NCBI GenBank assembly: GCA_017453705.1 | Contig: JAFTEK010000082.1 | Span: forward strand, 1 to 6,637 | Length of the DNA stretch: 6,637 nt | DNA from: Treponema sp. | GTDB taxonomy: Bacteria > Spirochaetota > Spirochaetia > Treponematales > Treponemataceae | Reading direction: 5' to 3' | Shown: piece by piece, positions 1 through 5,089 of the stretch | How the letters are laid out: the number at the start of each line of letters is the position of its first letter | How positions within the stretch are numbered: position 1 is the stretch's first letter | Translations under genes and position numbers: made by a program | Notes under the pieces: model-generated | Told to the model about the DNA's origin: nothing | What the model saw: the letters and a program-made list of their open reading frames with translations, nothing else | Databases searched by the model: none

Positions 1-880
1 ATTTCACCTTGTCGACATAGAGCGAGCGGGAGAGCCTGTCGTATTCTTGCGCGGTCACTTGTTTGGAGTGCCTGCACTTGAAGAAGTAAAAGTATTTGTC
101 CAGTATGTCGGCCAGCTCCCCCTCGTCTATGGAGCCGTGAACCCACTTTATTGCCAGGTCGGTCATGTGCAGCCGCTCCATCGTGTAGCTGGCCTTGTCT
201 CTTTCTTCCCTGTAATTGAAGGGCATGACAAACCAGTAGCGCATGTCTTCGGGCAAAAGCTGGTAAAAGCTGTACTCAGCCTTTATTTTCTTTATGTTCG
301 TGGAGCTTTTGACGAGGGTGTACTCGTCTCCTTTCAGGGAATTGAAGTAGCGCGCGTCAAAGTTGCCCGCGATGACCTGTATGAAGTTTGAGATGCGGCC
401 TATGTCCACAAGTCCGTCAATCTGGAAGCTGCCCTCTATCCCCTCGCAAGCCGCTACCGTGGACTTCTCCTGATAGGCGGACTTTAGGAAGCGGGCGTAG
501 GCCTTTGTTCCATTGAACATAAGCAGGGCAGGCCTGCCGCCGGACAGGACGCGGTAGTTCTTCTCGATGAAAGGCAGCTTTTTAAAAGAGAGGGCTGCTT
601 TCCCGGGCTCTGAGATTACGAAGCTGGAGAAGAAATGCAGGATTTTTGTGTCATCTCCCATGTTTTCCACGGATACAGCGAAGTCCGCCAGCTCAAAGGG
701 GGATTTCACGTATATGAAGGCGGCATCGGGAAAGAGGGCTTTCATTTCATCTGCAAAATAGGATTCCAGCCTGCGTTTTTTGACGATGACATCGCCAAAG
801 CCCTTCCTGCCAATAACATCCCTTATCACTTCGCTCTTTTCGTTGGTGTCATCGTAGACCAGCAGAAATTTATCTTGCAT
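1..880 (-). CDS. Partial protein with phosphotransferase (APH/choline-kinase-like) domain; C-terminus outside window
   Basis: An open frame of 293 codons starts at ATG 880-878 and runs off the left edge with no stop. Residues 1 to about 165 match no family I can name. From about residue 173 (NFDARYF) the protein looks like the N-lobe of an APH/choline-kinase fold: a strand with a lysine (YTLVKSS, K191), a following helix with a glutamate (AEYSFYQLLPE, E202) and a hinge-like YTMERL (232-237). The expected catalytic HxD...N loop would lie beyond the window, so catalysis cannot be judged. The start is well supported by AAGGAGG ten bases upstream. The gene overlaps the end of the upstream membrane-protein gene by 11 bases and is the third gene of the operon. 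Similar kinase-like proteins occur in capsule and LPS loci, so a role in phosphorylating a glycan or lipid precursor is an inference. Existence is near certain; function is tentative. Confidence 0.75.
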   Translation of the reverse strand, partial: MQDKFLLVYDDTNEKSEVIRDVIGRKGFGDVIVKKRRLESYFADEMKALFPDAAFIYVKSPFELADFAVSVENMGDDTKILHFFSSFVISEPGKAALSFKKLPFIEKNYRVLSGGRPALLMFNGTKAYARFLKSAYQEKSTVAACEGIEGSFQIDGLVDIGRISNFIQVIAGNFDARYFNSLKGDEYTLVKSSTNIKKIKAEYSFYQLLPEDMRYWFVMPFNYREERDKASYTMERLHMTDLAIKWVHGSIDEGELADILDKYFYFFKCRHSKQVTAQEYDRLSRSLYVDKVK

Positions 881-1637
881 TGGCGGAATTCCTCCTTGCT
901 GCCAGCCAGCCGGACAGCATGATAATCTGGGTGAGCAGGTACACTGCCGCCAGGAATGTCAGGCTCATCAGGGCAAAGTCCCTCTGAGGGGCAAACTCAT
1001 TTCCTGTCAGGGTGGACGAAAGATATCTTGCGAAATAGAGCTTGGAAGCCAGCTCCTGGCCGCCCCCGAAAATCAGCAGGGGTGAGATTTCCAAAAGCCA
1101 TGACAGGAGTGACAGGGTAAAAATCAAAAAGAAGCGGCCTTCCAGCAGCCCCTTGACTTCTCCCCGCATTTCCCCCAGGCTTTTTACTATCGCCAGCCCC
1201 TTGAGGTGGCGGGCGGACGCGCGGGACTCCATGAAGTAGCTGTTCCAGAAGCTGAGCATACCCGGCTGTATCAGGTAGGACAGGATAAGAAAGACGCTTG
1301 CAACCGCGAGGAAGAAAAAGATTCCCTCAAATTCAATCCCCAGGGCCAGCTTCATAAAGATGAATATCGCGAGTATCGAGCACAGGTCTATGAAGCGGTC
1401 AAGCAGCACGACGGCGGCTCCTTTCATAAAGCTCCGTGTCAGATTGCCAAAGCTGTATATCCTGTACAGCTCCCCCAGCTTGAAAGGCAGCAGGATGTTT
1501 ACGAATGTCGTCCTGGAGAATACGCATATATACTTGGGAAGGGCCGTGCCTTCGCCCACCAGCAGGAAGTAAAGGCGCAGGGCTTTTAGCGAGTAAACGA
1601 GAAAAGCCGTCACTAAAAGGATGGCGGTGTACTTCAT
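870..1637 (-). CDS. Multi-pass membrane protein, lysylphosphatidylglycerol synthase TM / UPF0104-like
   Basis: This 255-residue inner-membrane protein has about six hydrophobic segments, roughly residues 2-26, 37-53, 75-97, 103-123, 168-191 and 222-246. The family markers I recognise are TTFVNILLPFKLGELYR (43-59, the P-x-K-x-GE block) and LLDRFID (78-84), both typical of the LPG_synthase_TM/UPF0104 family. Only the membrane domain is present; there is no C-terminal aminoacyl-transfer domain like that of MprF, so it is unlikely to make lysyl-PG. Stand-alone members often sit beside glycosyltransferases and are thought to help move or process lipid-linked substrates, but this is family inference. 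At 255 residues it is on the short side, as members are usually about 300. The ATG overlaps the stop of the glycosyltransferase gene (ATGA, 1634-1637). No good Shine-Dalgarno sequence is visible, so translational coupling is likely. The stop TAA (872-870) lies inside the next gene. Confidence 0.85.
   Translation of the reverse strand: MKYTAILLVTAFLVYSLKALRLYFLLVGEGTALPKYICVFSRTTFVNILLPFKLGELYRIYSFGNLTRSFMKGAAVVLLDRFIDLCSILAIFIFMKLALGIEFEGIFFFLAVASVFLILSYLIQPGMLSFWNSYFMESRASARHLKGLAIVKSLGEMRGEVKGLLEGRFFLIFTLSLLSWLLEISPLLIFGGGQELASKLYFARYLSSTLTGNEFAPQRDFALMSLTFLAAVYLLTQIIMLSGWLAARRNSANAR
891..897 (-). promoter_or_regulatory. Strong ribosome binding site for the phosphotransferase-like gene
   Basis: AAGGAGG (897-891, minus strand) lies ten bases before the ATG at 880, within the last codons of the membrane-protein gene. 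It fixes the start and is the strongest Shine-Dalgarno sequence correctly spaced for any gene in the window. Confidence 0.8.
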
Positions 1638-2431
1638 TTCCCGGTCGCAAACACCGGCTGGGCGCTGTAATGCTCCACAGGCCTGTCCCGGTGCTCCGAT
1701 TCAACGAACTTCTTCTTGTTCAGCACGTATGAGCCGAGCATCTTAAGGACGACAATGGCCTGGTTCATCATCTTGACGTTGGACACCTGGTCGTCCTCCC
1801 TCCACAGTATGGGGAAATACTTGACCTTGTGCTTGTAGAATGCCGAGCCGAGCACCATGCAGTAGTTGAACATCAGGTTGTCCTTGTACTTTTCCCAGAA
1901 ACGGCTCTTTAGGACTTGCACCTTGTACATGTTAAGGCCGGAGCCAAGGTCGTAGACGGCCTGTCCGGTTCCTATCGAGAACAAGATGTCATAGACTCTG
2001 TTCCCGAATGTGCGGAACAGGGAATATCCTTCCAGCTTGGAGCCTTTCATGAACCGTGCCCCCAAAAAGCAGTCGTAGCCCTCATAGTCGTGGTTCTGCA
2101 AGTGGGGCAGTATGTTGGAGATGTCGCCCTGGTCATCGCCATGCAGGACTATCAGGTAGTCAAATCCGCCTTCCATGGCATAATTGAAAGCGACTTTGTG
2201 GGAGCCTCCCAGCCCGTAGTTCTCGTTGTTCCTGAGCAGGCTGACAGGGATTGGCAGCTGGTGTTCCGCCAGATATCCGCGCACTGCGTCCTCTCCGCCG
2301 TCCGTGCTCCTGTTGTTCACGATGATGACCTCGGAGAGATGGGCGCAGACTTCGGCGGTCAGCTGCCCCAGGACACGTGTTATCTGCTTTTCGCAGTTGT
2401 ACATGGGGATAAAAAGAAGAATCTTGCTCAT
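1634..2431 (-). CDS. Family 2 glycosyltransferase (DPM1-like)
   Basis: This 265-residue GT-A fold enzyme is predicted to transfer a sugar from a nucleotide-sugar donor at the cytoplasmic face of the membrane. In order it shows the N-terminal strand ILLFIPMYN (4-12), the nucleotide-binding NNRSTD (39-44), NENYGLGGSHKVAFNYA (69-85), the metal-binding acidic motif LHGDDQGD (96-103, equivalent to DXD), GARFMKGS (124-131), LGSGLNMY (162-169) and WREDDQVSNVK (210-220), which resembles the late active-site loop of polyprenyl-phosphate glycosyltransferases. It has no membrane segment, unlike longer dolichyl/undecaprenyl-phosphate sugar transferases, but the next gene encodes a membrane protein that could be its partner. 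It is the first gene of the operon. The ATG at 2431-2429 has only a weak AGGA (2447-2444), 12 bases upstream. The acceptor and sugar cannot be read from the sequence. Confidence 0.93.
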   Translation of the reverse strand: MSKILLFIPMYNCEKQITRVLGQLTAEVCAHLSEVIIVNNRSTDGGEDAVRGYLAEHQLPIPVSLLRNNENYGLGGSHKVAFNYAMEGGFDYLIVLHGDDQGDISNILPHLQNHDYEGYDCFLGARFMKGSKLEGYSLFRTFGNRVYDILFSIGTGQAVYDLGSGLNMYKVQVLKSRFWEKYKDNLMFNYCMVLGSAFYKHKVKYFPILWREDDQVSNVKMMNQAIVVLKMLGSYVLNKKKFVESEHRDRPVEHYSAQPVFATGK

Positions 2432-2442
2432 GGTGCTTTTCT

Positions 2443-2471
2443 ATCCTACATCGTATTTGCATATTCTTCAA
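2443..2471 (-). promoter_or_regulatory. Candidate promoter of the glycosyltransferase operon
   Basis: On the minus strand TTGAAG (2471-2466, four of six matches to TTGACA) is followed after 17 bases by TAGGAT (2448-2443, four of six to TATAAT). Transcription would start near 2436, leaving a leader of only about five bases before the ATG at 2431. The match is moderate, and a neighbouring TACGAT (2455-2450) is an alternative -10. The AGGA in the -10 could instead be a poor ribosome binding site. Confidence 0.3.
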
Positions 2472-2520
2472 GGGCGTGGCAAAATGGACCTGTTCGGAAA
2501 CTACGTTTCCGCCCAGGTGT

Positions 2521-2577
2521 CGAGTCCAAGCCTTGCTTGCAAGGCCAATCGCTGAAATAGCGCGATTTTGGACATCG
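2521..2577. repeat. Self-complementary three-way junction
   Basis: An outer 9-bp stem (CGAGTCCAA 2521-2529 with TTGGAC and TCG at 2568-2577, one bulged A at 2574) encloses two hairpins: GCCTTGC-TT-GCAAGGC (2530-2545) and AATCGC...GCGATT (2547-2567). Only C2546 is left unpaired between the stems. The inner helix of the second hairpin can slip to CGCT-GAAAT-AGCG. The two hairpins plus outer stem are too regular to be chance and form the core of the larger 2488-2622 element. Confidence 0.6.
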
Positions 2578-2588
2578 CATTTCAATGC

Positions 2589-2622
2589 AACCTGTTCGTA
2601 AACTGAGGTTTCCGAACAGGTT
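2589..2622. repeat. Intergenic hairpin forming the right end of the repeat element
   Basis: AACCTGTTCG (2589-2598) pairs with CGAACAGGTT (2613-2622). After one T/C mismatch, AAAC (2600-2603) pairs with GTTT (2608-2611) around loop TGAG. On the plus strand it is followed by TAATCTTG, too weak a T-run for a confident terminator. Its right arm repeats, inverted, the left end of the element at 2488-2501. Confidence 0.6.
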
Positions 2623-2659
2623 TAATCTTGCATGTACAATAAAAGAGGTGAATTTTGTC

Positions 2660-2693
2660 CAGTTTCAAAAGTCCGTCTGGACTTTTGAAACTG
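2660..2693. repeat. Perfect 15-bp inverted repeat upstream of the Nudix gene
   Basis: CAGTTTCAAAAGTCC (2660-2674) and its exact inverse (2679-2693) are separated by GTCT. The right arm covers most of the proposed -35 of the Nudix promoter, so it could be an operator. There is no T-run after it on the plus strand, which argues against a terminator. If transcription began at the upstream TACAAT (2635-2640), the hairpin would instead lie in the 5' leader. Confidence 0.65.
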
Positions 2694-2706
2694 CCTCTGC
2701 TATCAT
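2678..2706 (+). promoter_or_regulatory. Candidate promoter of the Nudix gene, giving a leaderless mRNA
   Basis: TGGACT (2678-2683) and TATCAT (2701-2706) are 17 bases apart, and the -10 ends 7 bases before the ATG. Transcription would begin at or next to the start codon. No Shine-Dalgarno sequence lies in the 20 bases before the ATG, which fits a leaderless message. An alternative -10, TACAAT at 2635-2640, would give a leader of about 65 bases but has no good -35. Confidence 0.4.
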
Positions 2707-2713
2707 CTGACTT

Positions 2714-3259
2714 ATGGCAGACGAGAAGCTTGTTTGGAAAGAGGAAGGCAGGAAGGTGATATGCAAGACCCCTGTTCTGACCGTGACTGAGAGGGAAAGC
2801 ACCGGCCCTGACGGACAGAAGGGGCGTTTCATCGTCAACGAGGCTCCTGACTGGGTGGCCGTCATACCCGTTGTGGATGACAGCTTTCTGATGGTCAGGC
2901 AGTGGCGGCACGGTGAGCAGGGGCTTAGCATAGAATTTCCCGGCGGCGTGATAGAGCCGGGCGAGGAGCCGGAAGCCGGGGCCAGGCGTGAGTTGCGCGA
3001 GGAGACCGGGGCGGAAGCCGGAAAACTCACCTACCTTGGACGTGTGAACCCCAACCCCGCGCTCTGTTCCAACCACATGTACTTTTACTGCGCACAGAAT
3101 CTTACGCTTACGGGGCAGCAGAACTTGGACAGCGATGAGTTTGTCAATTATATGAAGATAAGCAAGAAGGAAGTCTTTGAGAAAATGGGCGGCCCGGACT
3201 ATCCCCATGCCCTTATGGCGGCAGCCCTCTGCCTGTACCGGCAGAAGTTCGGGGAATAG
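2714..3259 (+). CDS. Nudix hydrolase, ADP-ribose pyrophosphatase-like
   Basis: This 181-residue cytoplasmic enzyme probably cleaves ADP-ribose or a related nucleoside diphosphate sugar to AMP and a sugar phosphate. The Nudix box is complete: G78-x5-E84-x7-R92-E93-L-R-E96-E97-T-G99-A100, with the metal-binding glutamates present. A proline 15 residues after the box (P115, in NPNPALCS) is the mark of the ADP-ribose pyrophosphatase subgroup. The preceding strands (VAVIPVVDDSFLMVRQWRHG, 48-67, and IEFPGGVIEPGE, 73-84) also fit that subgroup, as does the length. An in-frame TGA at 2708-2710 makes ATG 2714 the earliest possible start. No ribosome binding site is visible. The gene stands alone, divergent from the glycosyltransferase operon and convergent with dnaA. 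Exact substrate is not certain. Confidence 0.95.
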   Translation: MADEKLVWKEEGRKVICKTPVLTVTERESTGPDGQKGRFIVNEAPDWVAVIPVVDDSFLMVRQWRHGEQGLSIEFPGGVIEPGEEPEAGARRELREETGAEAGKLTYLGRVNPNPALCSNHMYFYCAQNLTLTGQQNLDSDEFVNYMKISKKEVFEKMGGPDYPHALMAAALCLYRQKFGE

Positions 3260-3262
3260 GAC

Positions 3263-3286
3263 GGCGGGCAGGCTGCCCTGCCTGTC
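3263..3286. terminator. Short hairpin between the convergent Nudix and dnaA genes
   Basis: GGCAGG (3267-3272) pairs with CCTGCC (3277-3282) around loop CTGC, and the stem can extend with G-T pairs to 3263 and 3286. On the plus strand it is followed by TATTTCTTG, a modest T-rich run. It sits in the 26-base gap between the two stops, the expected place for a shared terminator. On the minus strand there is no T-run, so it may serve the Nudix gene mainly. Confidence 0.45.
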
Positions 3287-4758
3287 TATTTCTTGTAGTC
3301 CTTTATTTCCCGGATGAGCATGTTTATAGTCACCTCAAGCGATGAGTCAATCTTGAGCATGGAAGAGATTTTCTCATAGCTGTGCATCATCGTCGTGTGG
3401 TCGCGGCCGCCGAATTCTTCCCCCAGCTCAGGGAAGGAGTAGTCCAGCAGTTCCCTTCCTATGTATATTGCAACCTGCCGGGGGAAGGTGTACTTGTTGT
3501 TGCGTTTCTTTCCCTTTATGTCCGAAATCGAGATGTTGTAGTGCTCCGCCACGACCCGCTGCACGGTGTCCATAGATATGGAGTCCATCGAGGCTTCCAC
3601 AAAGTTGTCCCTTAGCAGGTTCTGGGTCTTGGCTATGTCGGGCGTCTGGCCTGTAAGCTCCGCATAGCCCACTACCTTCTTTAGGCAGCCTTCCAGGTCA
3701 CGGACGTTGGACTGCACGTTTTTGGCGATGTAGCTTATGACCTGTTCCGGCAGCTCCTTGCCCATAAGCTCCAGCTTTTTCTGCAATATGGCACAGCGGG
3801 TCTCAAACTGCGGCGGGGCCATGTCTATGGTGGTTCCGCTTCCGAGCCTGCTCCTGAGCCTTTCCTCCAGCCCTTTAAGCTCGTTGAGGGGCCGGTCGCA
3901 GGTGAACATCATCTGTGCGTTGTGGCTTTTCAGGGCATCAAATGTGTTGAATATCGCCTCCTGAAGCCGCTCCTTGCCCAGAAGAAAGTGGATGTCGTCC
4001 AGCAGGAACACATCATAGCTGCGGTACTTCTTGGTGAACTTGTCCACGATGCTGTTTGCCAGGGACATGCTGAACTCGTTCATGAAGTTTTCCGTCGTCG
4101 TGTAGCATATCTTAAGGGGTTCGGGATTGTTCCTCCAGATGTAGTTTCCTACTGCCTGCATCAGGTGGGTTTTTCCAAGTCCGCTTCCGCCATAGAGCAG
4201 CAGGGGGTTGAACAGCTTTGCCTGTCCGGGGTTGCGGGCTATGGCAAGGCATGATGAGTAGGCGTAGTCGTTGTTGTCGCCCTTCACAAAGCTCTCGAAT
4301 GTGAATTCTTCGGTGAGAAGGGGGTGTTTCCCGCGTCCTGTGTCCACATGTTGGCTGGTCTCAAGGCCTGAGTTGTAGTCTGCCCTGGCCTGGGCTATGA
4401 TGTCCGTGCCCTTGTTCCCCATCGGCCGGGAGACGGGCTGTGTTCCGCCCTCGACTTGGGCCTGATGAGGGGCAGGCTCGCTTTTTGACACGGGGGTGTT
4501 TGTTTCCACGTGCACCAGCTCAAGTTCCTGGCCGGTCAGCTCCTTGAGCTTTTCTTCCACCTTGGCGACATAGCCCTTGCTTACCTGCTGTGCCCAGAAA
4601 AATGCGGACGGAACGTTGACCGTTATCTTGTTGCCTTCGTCACGGACGTACTCCATGTTGAACCAGAGCTTGAAGTCCCCTTCCTGCCCTTTGCTTACGT
4701 ATTCTTCCCCTATCTGCCTGAGAGCCTCGCCCCACAGCTCCCTAAAGTTCTCACTCAT
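3286..4758 (-). CDS. dnaA: Chromosomal replication initiator protein DnaA
   Basis: DnaA is an ATP-dependent initiator that binds DnaA boxes, melts the origin and recruits the helicase. This copy is full length (490 residues). Domain I is about 1-85, a low-complexity domain II about 86-147 and the AAA+ domain III about 148-385. In domain III are Walker A GGSGLGKT (190-197), Walker B VFLLDDIH (250-257), sensor 1 FTCDRP (285-290), the arginine-finger block EERLRSRLGSG (298-308) and sensor 2 NVRDLEG (351-357, R353). Domain IV (about 386-490) ends with the DNA-binding signature GGRDHTTMMHSYEKI (450-464). The usual SRFGWG/SRF block is SRLGSG here, a leucine for the common phenylalanine. The overall look is treponemal. 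The ATG has no Shine-Dalgarno sequence, but TATAAT ends seven bases upstream. Downstream there is a convergent Nudix gene and not dnaN, so the classic dnaA-dnaN order is absent. Confidence 0.98.
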   Translation of the reverse strand: MSENFRELWGEALRQIGEEYVSKGQEGDFKLWFNMEYVRDEGNKITVNVPSAFFWAQQVSKGYVAKVEEKLKELTGQELELVHVETNTPVSKSEPAPHQAQVEGGTQPVSRPMGNKGTDIIAQARADYNSGLETSQHVDTGRGKHPLLTEEFTFESFVKGDNNDYAYSSCLAIARNPGQAKLFNPLLLYGGSGLGKTHLMQAVGNYIWRNNPEPLKICYTTTENFMNEFSMSLANSIVDKFTKKYRSYDVFLLDDIHFLLGKERLQEAIFNTFDALKSHNAQMMFTCDRPLNELKGLEERLRSRLGSGTTIDMAPPQFETRCAILQKKLELMGKELPEQVISYIAKNVQSNVRDLEGCLKKVVGYAELTGQTPDIAKTQNLLRDNFVEASMDSISMDTVQRVVAEHYNISISDIKGKKRNNKYTFPRQVAIYIGRELLDYSFPELGEEFGGRDHTTMMHSYEKISSMLKIDSSLEVTINMLIREIKDYKK

Positions 4759-4765
4759 GCCGGAA

Positions 4766-4794
4766 ATTATAGAAGAAAAAGACCTTTAGCACAA
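4766..4794 (-). promoter_or_regulatory. dnaA promoter, probably producing a leaderless mRNA
   Basis: On the minus strand a perfect TATAAT (4771-4766) lies 17 bases after TTGTGC (4794-4789) and ends 7 bases before the dnaA ATG. The bases between (TTCCGGC) hold no ribosome binding site. This geometry puts the transcript start at the start codon. The spacing is the same as for the Nudix gene, which strengthens both calls. Confidence 0.55.
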
Positions 4795-4842
4795 GAAGGT
4801 ATATGCTATCCCCCAGAACTGGGCAAGCTCCTCCTTGTTCAT
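4786..4842 (-). CDS. Doubtful 18-codon ORF upstream of dnaA (possible remnant or small peptide)
   Basis: ATG 4842-4840 opens an 18-residue frame (MNKEELAQFWGIAYTFLC) ending in TAA at 4788-4786, 27 bases before dnaA. The same frame is open upstream to a TAG at 4902-4900 and crosses the 23-bp repeats there; a GTG at 4890-4888 would give 34 residues. No Shine-Dalgarno sequence precedes the ATG. An AAGGAGG lies inside the frame (codons 3-5) but no start follows it at a useful distance. Its final codons overlap the dnaA -35. It may be the decayed end of a gene, a small peptide, or chance; I do not recognise it. Confidence 0.15.
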   Translation of the reverse strand: MNKEELAQFWGIAYTFLC

Positions 4843-4852
4843 GCCAGACAGG

Positions 4853-4921
4853 GCTATCGTGTGACAGCAGAATGGGCTGTCTGGTGTCACCAGATAGAGC
4901 TATCTGGTGTGTCCAGAATGA
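4853..4921. repeat. Three imperfect 23-bp tandem repeats between dnaA and the Rhs gene
   Basis: Units occupy 4853-4875, 4876-4898 and 4899-4921. Each begins GCTRTC; units 2 and 3 share GCT-R-TCTGGTGT, and units 1 and 3 share the end CAGAATG. By eye units 2 and 3 match at 18 of 23 positions and units 1 and 3 at 16 of 23. The array is about 95 bases upstream of dnaA and about 170 upstream of the Rhs start, a suitable place for an operator or binding-site array. It does not match the DnaA box TTATCCACA. Confidence 0.55.
4877..4909. repeat. Overlapping palindromes inside the 23-bp repeats
   Basis: CACCAGATAG (4888-4897) and CTATCTGGTG (4900-4909) form a perfect 10-bp inverted repeat with a 2-base centre. 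CTGGTG-T-CACCAG (4881-4893) is a second palindrome sharing its arm. In addition CTGTCTGG (4877-4884) is the inverse of CCAGACAG (4844-4851). The central CACCAG arm can therefore pair left or right. Dimeric regulator binding is the simplest reading. Confidence 0.5.
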
Positions 4922-5031
4922 GTTGTCGAGGCTTCTCGGCAGGGAATGCCGTGTGATGTGAGGTCCCCATTGATTTCCTTACTGCTTATGAGCCTCTGTT
5001 ACCAAAGTGCCAGCCATTTGTTTAAAGAGAA

Positions 5032-5081
5032 TATAAAGGAGAAATTTTGAATCGGCTGCTATAAAGGCAGCGACAATGGAG
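5032..5081 (+). promoter_or_regulatory. Leader of the Rhs gene: candidate -10, ribosome binding sites and tiny upstream ORF
   Basis: GGAG (5078-5081), eight bases before the ATG at 5090, is the likely ribosome binding site of the Rhs gene. Further up, AAAGGAG (5035-5041) is stronger but too far away. It is correctly spaced for a TTG at 5047 that would encode only MNRLL before TAA (5062-5064), a possible leader peptide. TATAAA occurs at 5032-5037 and 5060-5065, but neither has a convincing -35. GCTGC and GCAGC (5055-5059, 5067-5071) could form a small hairpin. Confidence 0.35.
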
Positions 5082-5089
5082 ACGTTATT

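Larger units (their letters stand above)
2488..2622. repeat. Compact inverted-repeat element with 14-bp terminal inverted repeats (MITE-like or structured RNA)
   Basis: ACCTGTTCGGAAAC (2488-2501) is the exact inverse of GTTTCCGAACAGGT (2608-2621), so the block has the form of a 134-bp element with 14-bp terminal inverted repeats. Internally almost every base can also pair locally. A first hairpin (2488-2518) pairs ACCTG with CAGGT and CGGAAAC with GTTTCCG around loop TAC. It is followed by a three-way junction (2521-2577), a small hairpin GCATT-TC-AATGC (2577-2588) and a hairpin at 2589-2622. No protein of credible length fits the block; the short frames through it look like shadows. I see no target-site duplication. 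The translated frames look like short hypothetical proteins I associate with treponemal intergenic DNA, which hints at a dispersed repeat, but this needs a search. Confidence 0.55.

Noticed and set aside
2160..2585. Minus-strand open frame of 141 codons starting in the hairpin block
   Set aside because: Most of it overlaps the glycosyltransferase gene in another frame; its first residues only translate the repeat element. It is a likely false gene prediction.
2660..2693. Rho-independent terminator
   Set aside because: The hairpin is AT-rich and has no T-run after it on either strand in the right place, and it lies upstream of a divergent pair where no gene ends.
2582..3208. Long minus-strand open frame opposite the Nudix gene
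   Set aside because: It is a shadow of the Nudix gene, whose complete catalytic motif is on the plus strand; the composition of the shadow matches no family.
4853..4921. CRISPR array
   Set aside because: The 23-bp units are directly adjacent with no spacers, only three are present and they differ from each other; there are no cas genes.
4510..4956. Plus-strand open frame of 148 codons across the dnaA start and spacer
   Set aside because: Mostly antisense to dnaA, with no ribosome binding site or recognisable domain.
4759..5089. Replication origin next to dnaA
   Set aside because: No DnaA-box cluster and no clear AT-rich unwinding tract; the 23-bp repeats do not match TTATCCACA. Kept only as a question.
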